From: Nonomuraea sp. SYSU D8015
GTDB lineage: Bacteria > Actinomycetota > Actinomycetes > Streptosporangiales > Streptosporangiaceae
Direction: 5' to 3'
DNA: 64,000 nt
Assembly: GCF_008065375.1 (NCBI RefSeq)
Contig: NZ_VJYI01000023.1
Span: 1-64,000, forward strand
The notes under the pieces are model-generated. The model was not told the DNA's origin. It did not search any database and saw nothing but the letters and a program-made list of their open reading frames with translations. Positions 57,166 through 64,000 of this stretch are shown in pieces. Numbering within the stretch: position 1 is the stretch's first letter; the number at the start of each line of letters is the position of its first letter. Position numbers and translations under genes: made by a program.

Positions 57166-58663
57166 CTATGGTAGGGCTCCTCTGGGAGGCTACTTTACTC
57201 CAGAAGTTGTCAACAGCGGTCAATTGCCGAAATCGGGCGTACGCCGCATCGTACGGCTCACGCTCGCCGGCCGGCGTGTACATCCGGGGCGGGAACGACC
57301 GGCGGACCACCTCGCGCAGCTCTCCGAGGGAGCCGATGCCCTCGTGGGACATGATCTGGACGAGGAGATTGCCGATGCCGGTTGCCTCGACCGGCCCCGC
57401 GAGCACGGGCCGCCCGCCCATGTCCGCGGTGAGCCGGCAGAGCGTGTCGCTGGTGGCGCCGCCACCGACGAGGTGGACCGCCTCGACCGGGCGGCCCGTC
57501 AGCTCCTCGGCCTGATCCAGGACCAGGCGATAGGAGCACGCCAGGCTCTCCAGGATGCAACGCACCGTCGCGGCCCGGCCCTCGGGTACCGGCTGGCCCG
57601 TCGCGCGGCAGAACGCCGCGACCCGGGCCGGCATGTCCTGCGGCTTGAGGAAACCCAGATGAGCAGGGTCGATCAGCGGGCCGAAGGCGGGCGTGGCCGC
57701 GGCCTCGGCGACCAGGTCCGCATACGAAGCGCGGGTCCCCCAGGCCCGGCGGCACTCCTGGAGCAGCCACAGGCCGTTGAGGTTGCGCAGGAACCGCACG
57801 GTGCCGAGCACGCCGCCCTCGTTGGTGAACCCGGCGAGCCGGGACTCGGGCGTGGTGATGGGCGCCGCCGTCTCCACGCCGACGAGCGACCATGTGCCGC
57901 AGGAGACGTACGCGACCGCGCCGGAACAGCCGCTCGGATCGGAGACGGCGGGGAGCGCCGCCACCGCCGACGCGGTGTCATGACCGGCCACCGCGACCAC
58001 GACGGCCTCGCCGGGGCGGCCGGCTTCGTCCCGCAGCGGCCCGGCGACCGTGCCCGGTTCGACGACCTCGCCGCCGAACAGACGCGACGGCAACCCGAGC
58101 CGGGCGATGAGGTCGCCGGCCCAGCGGCCGGTCCGGGCGTCCAGGAGCTGGCTGGTGCTCGCGATCGTCCGCTCGGTGAGCGTCTCGCCGCTCAGCCAGA
58201 GGGTGAACAGGTCCGGTAACATCACCAGCCGATCGGCGGCGTCCAGCAGCGGCGACCCCGCGTGCGCGAGCAGTTGGCACGACGTGTTGATGGGCAGCGG
58301 CTGCACCCCCGTCACCTCATACTGCTCCTGAGAGGAGACAAGGGCGGTCAGGCCCGCGGTGTAGGGGTCGCGATGGTGCCGGGGGTTGGCCAGTAGCCGC
58401 TGGTCGCGGTCGAGCAGCCCGAAGTCGTTGCCCCACGCGTCCACGCCCACGCTGACGACCCGGCGCTCGGCGGCGACGCGCCCGATCCCGGCACGCGCCT
58501 CCGCCAGCAGGCGCAAAACGTCCCAGTGGAGGCCGCCGAGAACGCGCACCGGCACGTTGGGAAAGCGGTGGGCTTCGCTCACCACGAGACGCTCGCCGTC
58601 GAACTCACCCGCGAGCACCCGTCCGCTCTCCGCCCCGAGATCCACGGCAACGTAGGTGGGCAC
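57158..58663 (-). CDS. rhaB: Rhamnulokinase (FGGY family)
   Basis: 501 residues from GTG 58663, cytoplasmic. Phosphorylates L-rhamnulose to L-rhamnulose 1-phosphate. N-terminal AVDLGAESGRVLAGEFD phosphate-binding loop; VGVDAWGNDFGLLD with the catalytic-base Asp region; AVAGHDTASAVAALP; YVSCGTWSLVGVE and NEGG, characteristic of RhaB against xylulo- or glycerol kinases; and VGGGATSDTLCRLTADMGGRPVLAGPVEATGIGN ATP site. Translationally coupled to the DeoR gene. No isomerase or aldolase of the rhamnose route is present in the window. Confidence 0.9.
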   Translation of the reverse strand: MPTYVAVDLGAESGRVLAGEFDGERLVVSEAHRFPNVPVRVLGGLHWDVLRLLAEARAGIGRVAAERRVVSVGVDAWGNDFGLLDRDQRLLANPRHHRDPYTAGLTALVSSQEQYEVTGVQPLPINTSCQLLAHAGSPLLDAADRLVMLPDLFTLWLSGETLTERTIASTSQLLDARTGRWAGDLIARLGLPSRLFGGEVVEPGTVAGPLRDEAGRPGEAVVVAVAGHDTASAVAALPAVSDPSGCSGAVAYVSCGTWSLVGVETAAPITTPESRLAGFTNEGGVLGTVRFLRNLNGLWLLQECRRAWGTRASYADLVAEAAATPAFGPLIDPAHLGFLKPQDMPARVAAFCRATGQPVPEGRAATVRCILESLACSYRLVLDQAEELTGRPVEAVHLVGGGATSDTLCRLTADMGGRPVLAGPVEATGIGNLLVQIMSHEGIGSLGELREVVRRSFPPRMYTPAGEREPYDAAYARFRQLTAVDNFWSKVASQRSPTIDG

Positions 58664-58969
58664 AGGCCGAGCCTATCCCGCACACGGCGCCCGGAAGGTG
58701 CCGCAAGGTCACGGTTCGAAGGCGGCTGCGACCACGGGTCCGGATCGCCGCCCGCGGCCTGACCCACCAGGACAAGACCATCCTTCTCGACCGCGCCACC
58801 GGCCAGATGGCCAGACCGGCCCCACCCCGCGCCGCACCACCCCACGCCCCGTGCCCAGGCGACGCGGGCACCCTCCACCCCCGGCCCCACCGGGCCGGCG
58901 GGTCAGCGTCCGGAGGGACACGCTTACACGGACCAACCGCACCCCCCACCCGACGGGGCCAAGGATCGC
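58664..58969. other. No gene seen between LacI and rhaB
   Basis: About 300 bp, Pro/Arg/His-rich in all frames with no domain and no clear palindrome. May carry the rhaB promoter, but no convincing -35/-10 pair was found. Confidence 0.5.
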
Positions 58970-59986
58970 TCAGCCAATCAGAGACGCTGTAGACGGATGC
59001 CGGAGGGTCGACGTTCGGACCAGCAGGCGAGTGTGGTGGACCACGCCTCCTGACACCGCGGGCGTTTCTCCTTCGACGAGTTGGATGAGGAGTTCCGTGG
59101 CGATTCTGGTCGCTCCGACGGGATCGAGGGACAGCGTGGTGACCGGCGGTGTGGTCGTCTCGTAGGCACTGGACTCGCTCGCGCAGGCCACGAGGAGGTC
59201 TTCGGGAATCCGCAGGCCATGGCCAGGGGCGGCCGACAGCACGGCGTGCCCGCATCGGTCGTACGGACCGAAGATGGCGTCAGGAGGATCGTCCCGGGAC
59301 AGGAGGCGGGCGACGGCAGGGGCCGGATTCTTGCGTCTCATGAGTTCGAGCAGGGCGGGCTCTCCCCGCTCGGCACACCACTGCCGGTACGTTGTCATGC
59401 AGGCCTGGATGTAGGAGTCGGTGGTGTCGCCGCCCAGCAGGGCGACCCGCCGTGCACCGGCCTCCGACAGGTGGTCCAGCACGCCGCGCACCGCGCCTTC
59501 GACATCGTTGTCCACCCAGATGTCGTGCGGCTGTGGGCTGGCCGGCCTCCCGATGTGGACGACGGGCACGCCGCGCATCAGCAGATCGGCGCGAACCCGA
59601 TCGCCCTTCGGGCTGTCGATCAGCAGCATGCCGTCGACGGCCAGCACGGCCCACCGCTCCAGACCGACAGCGGTGGGCTGCACGACGAGCCCGTAGCCGT
59701 GTTCGTGTGCGACAACGGTGGCAGTCTGGATGGCTTGGGAGAAGTATGGGATTTCCGCGAAGCCCCATGAGGCGGGGTGGTCGGTGGTGACGGCCAGGCC
59801 CAGCGTTCTCGTGTGCGTCTTGCCAGGGAGGTAGCCGAGCTCTCGTGCCACGCGCCGCACGGTGTCACGCGTGCTCTGGGACATGCGGCCGGCCGAGTTG
59901 AGCGCGTTGGAGACGGTGGCGATCGACACTCCGGCCACTCGCGCCACATCCGCCATGGTCACGTCAGGTGAGGGCTTTCGGGGCAC
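58970..59986 (-). CDS. LacI-family transcriptional regulator
   Basis: 338 residues from GTG 59986. DNA-binding helix-turn-helix with hinge (VTMADVARVAGVSIATVSNALNSAGRMSQSTRDTVRRVARELGY residues 9-52). Type I sensor domain about 60-330 (GLAVTTDHPASWGFAEIPYFS, GVPVVHIGRPA, RVALLGGDTTDSYIQACM, VTTLSLDPVGATRIATELLI). No intact copy of another LacI gene occurs here, so it is one candidate for the CGAATCGATTCG sites, though the palindrome TACGATCGTA lies right at its own start and is more likely its operator. Confidence 0.9.
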   Translation of the reverse strand: MPRKPSPDVTMADVARVAGVSIATVSNALNSAGRMSQSTRDTVRRVARELGYLPGKTHTRTLGLAVTTDHPASWGFAEIPYFSQAIQTATVVAHEHGYGLVVQPTAVGLERWAVLAVDGMLLIDSPKGDRVRADLLMRGVPVVHIGRPASPQPHDIWVDNDVEGAVRGVLDHLSEAGARRVALLGGDTTDSYIQACMTTYRQWCAERGEPALLELMRRKNPAPAVARLLSRDDPPDAIFGPYDRCGHAVLSAAPGHGLRIPEDLLVACASESSAYETTTPPVTTLSLDPVGATRIATELLIQLVEGETPAVSGGVVHHTRLLVRTSTLRHPSTASLIG

Positions 59987-59989
59987 CTT

Positions 59990-59999
59990 TACGATCGTA
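59990..59999. promoter_or_regulatory. Palindrome TACGATCGTA at the LacI gene start
   Basis: Perfect 10-bp palindrome with the central CG of LacI-family sites, 3 bp ahead of the GTG, suggesting autoregulation. A related GCGATCGTA occurs at 62431-62439, upstream of the GGT gene. Confidence 0.5.
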
Positions 60000-60035
60000 C
60001 GCTCGTGGCGTTTCGCGGAGGTTACCCGCCGGCTG

Positions 60036-60596
60036 TCATCCGGTCGTCTCCACCGGGACGAACGACCCGCCGTGACCAGGGATGATCAGGCTGGGACGCA
60101 GGGCGAGCACGCGCTCGCGCGATCGTCTCAATGCGTGGCCGTCCTCGGCCAGCGGGTCGTCGGCGGGCCCGTCGGCACTCCACCACAAATGCGTGGCGAC
60201 CACCAGCCCGTCATCGGTCTCCGCCACCGTGGAGATGTCCTGCGCCGTGTGCCCCGGGGTTCGCAACAGCCGGACCGAGGGCGACAGCTCGAAACCATCG
60301 GCCTCACGCTCCACCCACTCGTCGCCGGAGTAGATCGCCCAGTGGTCGTGGAAGCGGGCCTCGGGGAACAGGGCGGCGTTCAACGTGTGGTCCGGGTGGT
60401 GGTGAGAGAACACCACGTCGGTGACCTGCTCGGGTTGCAGGCCCAACTCGGCAAGAGGGTCCAGGATGAGCCGGCGGTGGGCGACCATGCCCGGGTCGAC
60501 CACGGCGATCAGGTCGCCCTCCCGGATCAACGTCACGGTGCCGGCGACGCGCTCGCCGGCGTATCCGTCCGTGAGGACGTGAACGAATGCTGGCAT
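60036..60596 (-). CDS. MBL-fold metallo-hydrolase (MBLAC1-like)
   Basis: About 186 residues from ATG 60596; the open frame reaches 60671 without a good RBS. VHVLTDGYAGERVAGTVTLI start, metal motif SHHHPDHTLNAAL, LLRTPGHTAQDISTVAE, and IIPGHGG. Short single-domain hydrolases of this type include MBLAC1-like esterases or nucleases; substrate unknown. Divergent from the amino-acid importer at 60760, with two strong palindromes between. Confidence 0.8.
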   Translation of the reverse strand: MPAFVHVLTDGYAGERVAGTVTLIREGDLIAVVDPGMVAHRRLILDPLAELGLQPEQVTDVVFSHHHPDHTLNAALFPEARFHDHWAIYSGDEWVEREADGFELSPSVRLLRTPGHTAQDISTVAETDDGLVVATHLWWSADGPADDPLAEDGHALRRSRERVLALRPSLIIPGHGGSFVPVETTG

Positions 60597-60634
60597 GCCA
60601 GGCAGCATATGGAAACCGTTGCCAGTAAGAAAGG

Positions 60635-60655
60635 TGGCGACCGATTCGGTCGCCA
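60635..60655. promoter_or_regulatory. Perfect 9-bp inverted repeat TGGCGACCG-ATT-CGGTCGCCA
   Basis: Lies 39 bp ahead of the preferred MBL start, inside its longer open frame. Either an operator for the MBL gene or a hairpin in its leader; this placement favours the downstream start at 60596. Confidence 0.5.
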
Positions 60656-60692
60656 TGCCGGGGCCATGCAACGAGATTGTTACCGTACGGGG

Positions 60693-60720
60693 TTGAGGTT
60701 AATTCATTAATCAACCTCAA
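60693..60720. promoter_or_regulatory. AT-rich inverted repeat, candidate operator of the importer
   Basis: TTGAGGTT (60693-60700) and AACCTCAA (60713-60720) flank AATTCATTAATC, whose ends also pair (ATT/AAT). A 28-bp AT-rich palindrome in GC-rich DNA, 40 bp before the binding-protein start: a likely operator or promoter core. Confidence 0.6.
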
Positions 60721-60759
60721 TGGCCCTCACCCGCAAGCTCGTCCGGGTGGAGGTACGGA

Positions 60760-61596
60760 ATGCTCGCTCGCATACTCGCGATGGCCGCCGCGCTGTCGTT
60801 GACCGCATGCGGAACGACGGGGAAAACGGAGGCGGCTCCAGCCGGCGGCAAGGCCATGGTCGCGCCTCCTGCGGTGATCAAGGATGGGGAGATCGTCTAC
60901 TGCTCCGACATCTCCGCCCCGCCACTGGAGTTCTACGACAAGGCCAAAAAACCCAGCGGCGCCGACGTGGAGATCGGCGAGGCGCTCGCGGCCAGGCTCG
61001 GTATGGCGGCGGTATGGCGCAACACCAAGTTCGCCTCCATCATCCCCACGTTGGTGGCCAAGCAGTGCGATGCGATCCTGTCCCAGCTCTACATCAAGGC
61101 GGAGCGGGAAAGGGTCGTCGACTTCGTCCCCTATATGTACTCCGGGCAGTCGATCCTCGTGGCCAAGGCCAATCCCCGACGCATCACCGGGCTGGACGAG
61201 AGCCTGTGCGGGCTGACCGCGTCGACCCTCATTTCCACCACGGCCGCCGCGCGTCTCGAGGGTCAGTCGAAGAAGTGCGAGGCGGCCGGCAAGCCGGCCA
61301 TCAAGCTGACCCGGTTCGATCAGGACATCGCCGCGCTGCAGGAACTGGCGCTCGGCCGGTCGCAGGCATACGCGACCACGAGCGAGACCGCCGCCTACTA
61401 CATGGGGCAGAAGCCGGGCCTCTTCGCCTTCGCCGGCGAGTCCTTCGACAAGATCAAGGCCGGCATCGCCGTGCGCAAGGGCAACGCCCCGCTGCGGAGC
61501 GCGCTGGCCAAGGCCCTGCAGGAGATCCGGGCGGACGGGACGTACGACAAGATCCTGACGAAGTGGAATCTCCAGATGAACAGGCTGGAGCCATGA
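60760..61596 (+). CDS. Amino-acid-type ABC transporter substrate-binding lipoprotein
   Basis: 278 residues from ATG 60760 (GGAGGT ahead). Lipobox SLTAC (Cys17). Family 3 binding fold: IVYCSDISAPPLEFYDKAKKPSGADVEIGEALAARLG, CDAILSQLYIKAERERVVDFVPY, and GIAVRKGNAPLRSALAKALQEIRADGTYDKILTKWN. Binds an amino acid or related amine/opine. Coupled to the permease by ATGA overlap. Confidence 0.9.
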   Translation: MLARILAMAAALSLTACGTTGKTEAAPAGGKAMVAPPAVIKDGEIVYCSDISAPPLEFYDKAKKPSGADVEIGEALAARLGMAAVWRNTKFASIIPTLVAKQCDAILSQLYIKAERERVVDFVPYMYSGQSILVAKANPRRITGLDESLCGLTASTLISTTAAARLEGQSKKCEAAGKPAIKLTRFDQDIAALQELALGRSQAYATTSETAAYYMGQKPGLFAFAGESFDKIKAGIAVRKGNAPLRSALAKALQEIRADGTYDKILTKWNLQMNRLEP

Positions 61597-62372
61597 GTTT
61601 CGACCCCGCGTTCTTCTGGGATGCGCTCCTTCGCCCGTCGGGGCCGTTTCTCGAGGGGCTCTGGCGTACGGTCTACATCTCGGTCCTCGCACAGCTCCTG
61701 GCAGTGATCATCGGGCTTGGCGTGGCGCTGATGCGCCGGTCCAGGCGTCGCTGGGTCACCGCGGTGGCCGGGTTCTACATCTGGATCCTGCGAGGCACCC
61801 CGCTGCTGGTGCAACTGGTTCTCGTCTACAACGGCCTGGCCGCGGCCGAGATCTACTCCTTCTCCGACGTCACCCTGCTCGGCGTGACCGTCACCGGCGT
61901 GTTCCAGGCCGCCCTCGTCACGCTGGCGGTCAACGAGAGCGCCTACATGGCGGAGATCATCCGTGCGGGGATCGACTCTGTCGGGAAGGGTCAGATGGAG
62001 GCGGCGCTGGCCATCGGCATGACACCGCGCTCCGCGATGAGATGGATCATCCTGCCGCAGGCGCTGCGCTTCATCGTCCCGCCGCTCGGCAACAACTTCA
62101 ACGCCATGATGAAGACCACCGCGATCTTGAGTGTGATCGGCGTCGACGAACTGTTCCTCAACACCCAGGCGATCAGTTCCACGACCTTCCGCACGTTCGA
62201 GGTGTTCATCGTCGCGGCCCTGTACTACCTGATGCTCACCACCTTGTGGTCGTTCGTCCAGGCTTGGATCGAGGGCCGGCTGAATGCATCGGCCGGGATA
62301 TCGCGACCTCCGACGATAGGGCAGCGGCTCTTCGGCGGCGGGCGTGCCGTGGTCCGGGCAGAGGCGCCATGA
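61593..62372 (+). CDS. Amino-acid ABC transporter permease (HisM/GlnP type)
   Basis: 259 residues. FLEGLWRTVYISVLAQLLAVIIGL first helix, FYIWILRGTPLLVQLVLVYNGL, VNESAYMAEIIRAGIDSVGKGQMEAALAIGMTPRSAMRWIILPQALRFIVPPLGNNF with the EAA loop. Complete; uses ATGA overlap with its neighbours. Its ATPase partner gene, expected next, survives only as a stub. Confidence 0.92.
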   Translation: MSFDPAFFWDALLRPSGPFLEGLWRTVYISVLAQLLAVIIGLGVALMRRSRRRWVTAVAGFYIWILRGTPLLVQLVLVYNGLAAAEIYSFSDVTLLGVTVTGVFQAALVTLAVNESAYMAEIIRAGIDSVGKGQMEAALAIGMTPRSAMRWIILPQALRFIVPPLGNNFNAMMKTTAILSVIGVDELFLNTQAISSTTFRTFEVFIVAALYYLMLTTLWSFVQAWIEGRLNASAGISRPPTIGQRLFGGGRAVVRAEAP

Positions 62373-62458
62373 GCGTGATCGTCCGAGCCGAGCACGTCAC
62401 TGGCGCTCGGTGGCCACGTCGCGAACGTACGCGATCGTACCTACCCAAGATCATCTGA
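62369..62458 (+). pseudogene. Stub of the importer ATPase gene
   Basis: Starts in ATGA overlap exactly where the ATPase gene should and reads MSVIVRAEHVT, as polar-amino-acid ABC ATPases begin, then departs to GARWPRRERTRSYLPKII and stops after 29 codons. No Walker motif follows before the GGT gene. Deletion of the ATPase is the simplest reading. Confidence 0.6.
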
Positions 62459-62465
62459 AAGTGAC

Positions 62466-63995
62466 ATGACCTATCACTGCGCCATCGCCAGCCCGCACGT
62501 TCTCGCCACCGCCGCTGCAAAGGAGGCCGTCGCACGCGGCGGCAACGCCGTAGACGCCGCGCTCGCGGCCGCCGTGACGCTCACCGTCGTCTATCCGCAC
62601 AACACCGGACTCGGCGGCGATCTGATCGCTCTGATCCGATCGCCGGACGGAAGGATCTCGTGTGTCAACGCCAGCGGTCCCGCTCCCGCCGGCATCGACG
62701 TGGCGGCGCTGAGCTCGCGTTCCGGTGGCCAGATGCCCGTGTCCGGGCCTGACACGATCACCGTGCCCGGCGCGGTCGCGGGCTATGCCGCGCTGCACGC
62801 CTGCGGTGCCGTGCTGACGTGGCCCGACCACTTCGCCGCCGCCATACGCCATGCGGAAGGCACTCCTGTCGTTCCGGGCCTGGCAGCGGCCATAGCCGAG
62901 GCCGGAGATCTGATCGCCGCCGACCCTGGGATGCGGAGCGTCTTCGGGTCACTGCGCGTCGGCGAAACCCTGCGCCAGGAGGCGTTGGCCGCGACGCTCG
63001 CGGAGATCGCGGCTCAGGGCCCCGAGGTGTTGTACGGCGGGCGGTTGGGCAAGCGGCTGGTCGCCGGCCTGCAGGCGTTGGCGGTCCCCATCGCCCTGGA
63101 CGACCTGTCCGCCTACGAGGTCGAGCAGTCCGATCCGCTCCACCGTGCCTTCCGGGGTTTCGACGTGTACACAAGCCCGCCCAACACACAGGGCTTCCTG
63201 CTGCTGCAGGCGCTGGCCGCACTGGAGAGGACGGACCCGCACGGAGAGGACGCCGGACAACTGGCCGCGATCTTTCACGGAGGCATCGCCGACAGGACCC
63301 GCCATCTGGCCGACCCCCGGTTCGCGCAGATCGACGTGGACGCCCTGCTGCTGGGCCCCTCCCGCGAAACGGCCGGGCCGGCCGTCACCGGCAGGGCGAG
63401 TGGCGACACGGTCGCGGTCGTGACCGCGGACAGCGAAGGGCGCGCGGTCTCACTGATCCAGAGCCTCTTCCACAGCTTCGGCGCAGGGCTGCTCGAACCC
63501 TCGACCGGCATGGTGATGCACAACCGCGGGGCGTTCTTCTCCCTCGACGCCGCCTCGCCCAACGTCATCGCGCCGGGCAAGCGTCCGGCACACACGCTGA
63601 TGCCGGTCATGGTCACCCATGAAGAGCGGCTGGCCTGGACGATGGGCACGATGGGAGGCAAGGCGCAACCACAGATCCTCACCCAAGTGCTGCTGCGGCT
63701 GCTCCACGGGGAACAACCCGCCGACGCGGTGGCCGCGCCCCGCTGGGTCGTCGGCGGCATGGAAGCGGGCCAGCCGGAGGACACGATCAGCCTGGAGATG
63801 GATCTCTCCCCTCGGACCATCGCAGCTCTGACCGCGACCGGCGCGCCGATCGTCCCGCTGCCGCCGGCATCGGAATGGGTCGGCCACGCACAGGTCGTCG
63901 GGGGCGCCACCTCAGCGGGGAGCGATCCTCGCTGCGATGGCGCCTCCGCCATGGTTTCGCTGATACCGGAAGATCCCCAGGCCGACATGTCCTGA
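62466..63995 (+). CDS. Gamma-glutamyltransferase-family (Ntn) hydrolase
   Basis: 509 residues, no signal peptide, so cytoplasmic. Start CAIASPHVLATAAAKEAVARGGNAVDAALAAAVTLTVVYPHNTGLGGD is the family entry; self-cleavage and nucleophile Thr are expected at SGDTVAVVTAD near residue 317, followed by SLIQSLFHSFGAGLLEPSTGMVMHNRG and TLMPVMVTHEERLAWTMGTMGG. Substrate may be a gamma-glutamyl or related amide brought in by the importer upstream (gap 93 bp). The gene ends 5 bp before the window edge. Confidence 0.9.
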   Translation: MTYHCAIASPHVLATAAAKEAVARGGNAVDAALAAAVTLTVVYPHNTGLGGDLIALIRSPDGRISCVNASGPAPAGIDVAALSSRSGGQMPVSGPDTITVPGAVAGYAALHACGAVLTWPDHFAAAIRHAEGTPVVPGLAAAIAEAGDLIAADPGMRSVFGSLRVGETLRQEALAATLAEIAAQGPEVLYGGRLGKRLVAGLQALAVPIALDDLSAYEVEQSDPLHRAFRGFDVYTSPPNTQGFLLLQALAALERTDPHGEDAGQLAAIFHGGIADRTRHLADPRFAQIDVDALLLGPSRETAGPAVTGRASGDTVAVVTADSEGRAVSLIQSLFHSFGAGLLEPSTGMVMHNRGAFFSLDAASPNVIAPGKRPAHTLMPVMVTHEERLAWTMGTMGGKAQPQILTQVLLRLLHGEQPADAVAAPRWVVGGMEAGQPEDTISLEMDLSPRTIAALTATGAPIVPLPPASEWVGHAQVVGGATSAGSDPRCDGASAMVSLIPEDPQADMS

Positions 63996-64000
63996 GGTGA

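Noticed and set aside
58664-58969. Possible fragment (ARGLTHQDKTILLDRATGQMA) between LacI and rhaB
   Set aside because: Too short and no consistent family; treated as noncoding.

Overview
This window comes from a high-GC actinomycete. GC-rich third codon positions, many GTG starts, stop/start overlaps, Tat and lipoprotein export signals, FadR/LacI/DeoR regulators next to sugar ABC importers, and a large secreted-enzyme repertoire all point that way. The domain mix resembles Streptosporangiaceae-type soil bacteria such as Nonomuraea, but that placement is inference. No rRNA, tRNA, CRISPR array, replication origin or intact mobile element was seen.

Region 1-7.3 kb is mostly ordinary or eroding: a small exported protein, an anti-sigma kinase with a STAS remnant antisense to its tail, a small helical protein, an intact methyltransferase set among fragments of a sensor kinase/response regulator/ABC ATPase system, and an MFS transporter.

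Region 7.3-43.3 kb is a polysaccharide-utilisation region. Eight exported glycan-acting proteins lie here, seven of them carrying an almost identical ricin-type (CBM13) cassette: a ThuA/PQQ-type dehydrogenase/PKD/CBM6 fusion, a clan GH-A hydrolase, a ThuA/DUF1080 fusion, a second dehydrogenase/PKD/CBM6 protein, a parallel beta-helix protein, a GH54-like arabinofuranosidase and a CE1-like esterase. A Tat-exported GH95 alpha-L-fucosidase with a divergent lectin domain completes the set. Between them lie an L-fuconate dehydratase with an RbsABC-type importer (the next two enzymes of the pathway are broken), a second importer with an enolase-superfamily enzyme, three FadR-type regulators, and shared palindromes that look like LacI-family operators.

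Region 43.5-47.6 kb holds a metallo-hydrolase, a VOC protein, an AraC regulator, a GH29 fucosidase remnant and a Tat-exported DUF2236 protein of the MpaB/latex-clearing type.

Region 47.6-58.7 kb is read leftward and includes rhamnulokinase, a DeoR regulator and an eight-gene run encoding two interleaved sugar importers plus a Gfo/Idh/MocA oxidoreductase. This suggests uptake of rhamnose or a rhamnosyl sugar.

Region 59-64 kb has a LacI regulator, an MBL-fold hydrolase, an amino-acid-type importer whose ATPase gene survives only as a stub, and a gamma-glutamyltransferase-family gene ending at the window edge.

Taken together, secreted enzymes cut and perhaps oxidise plant or microbial heteroglycans containing xylose, arabinose, fucose and rhamnose. 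Importers take up the products and cytoplasmic enzymes process them. Several steps are visibly decaying.
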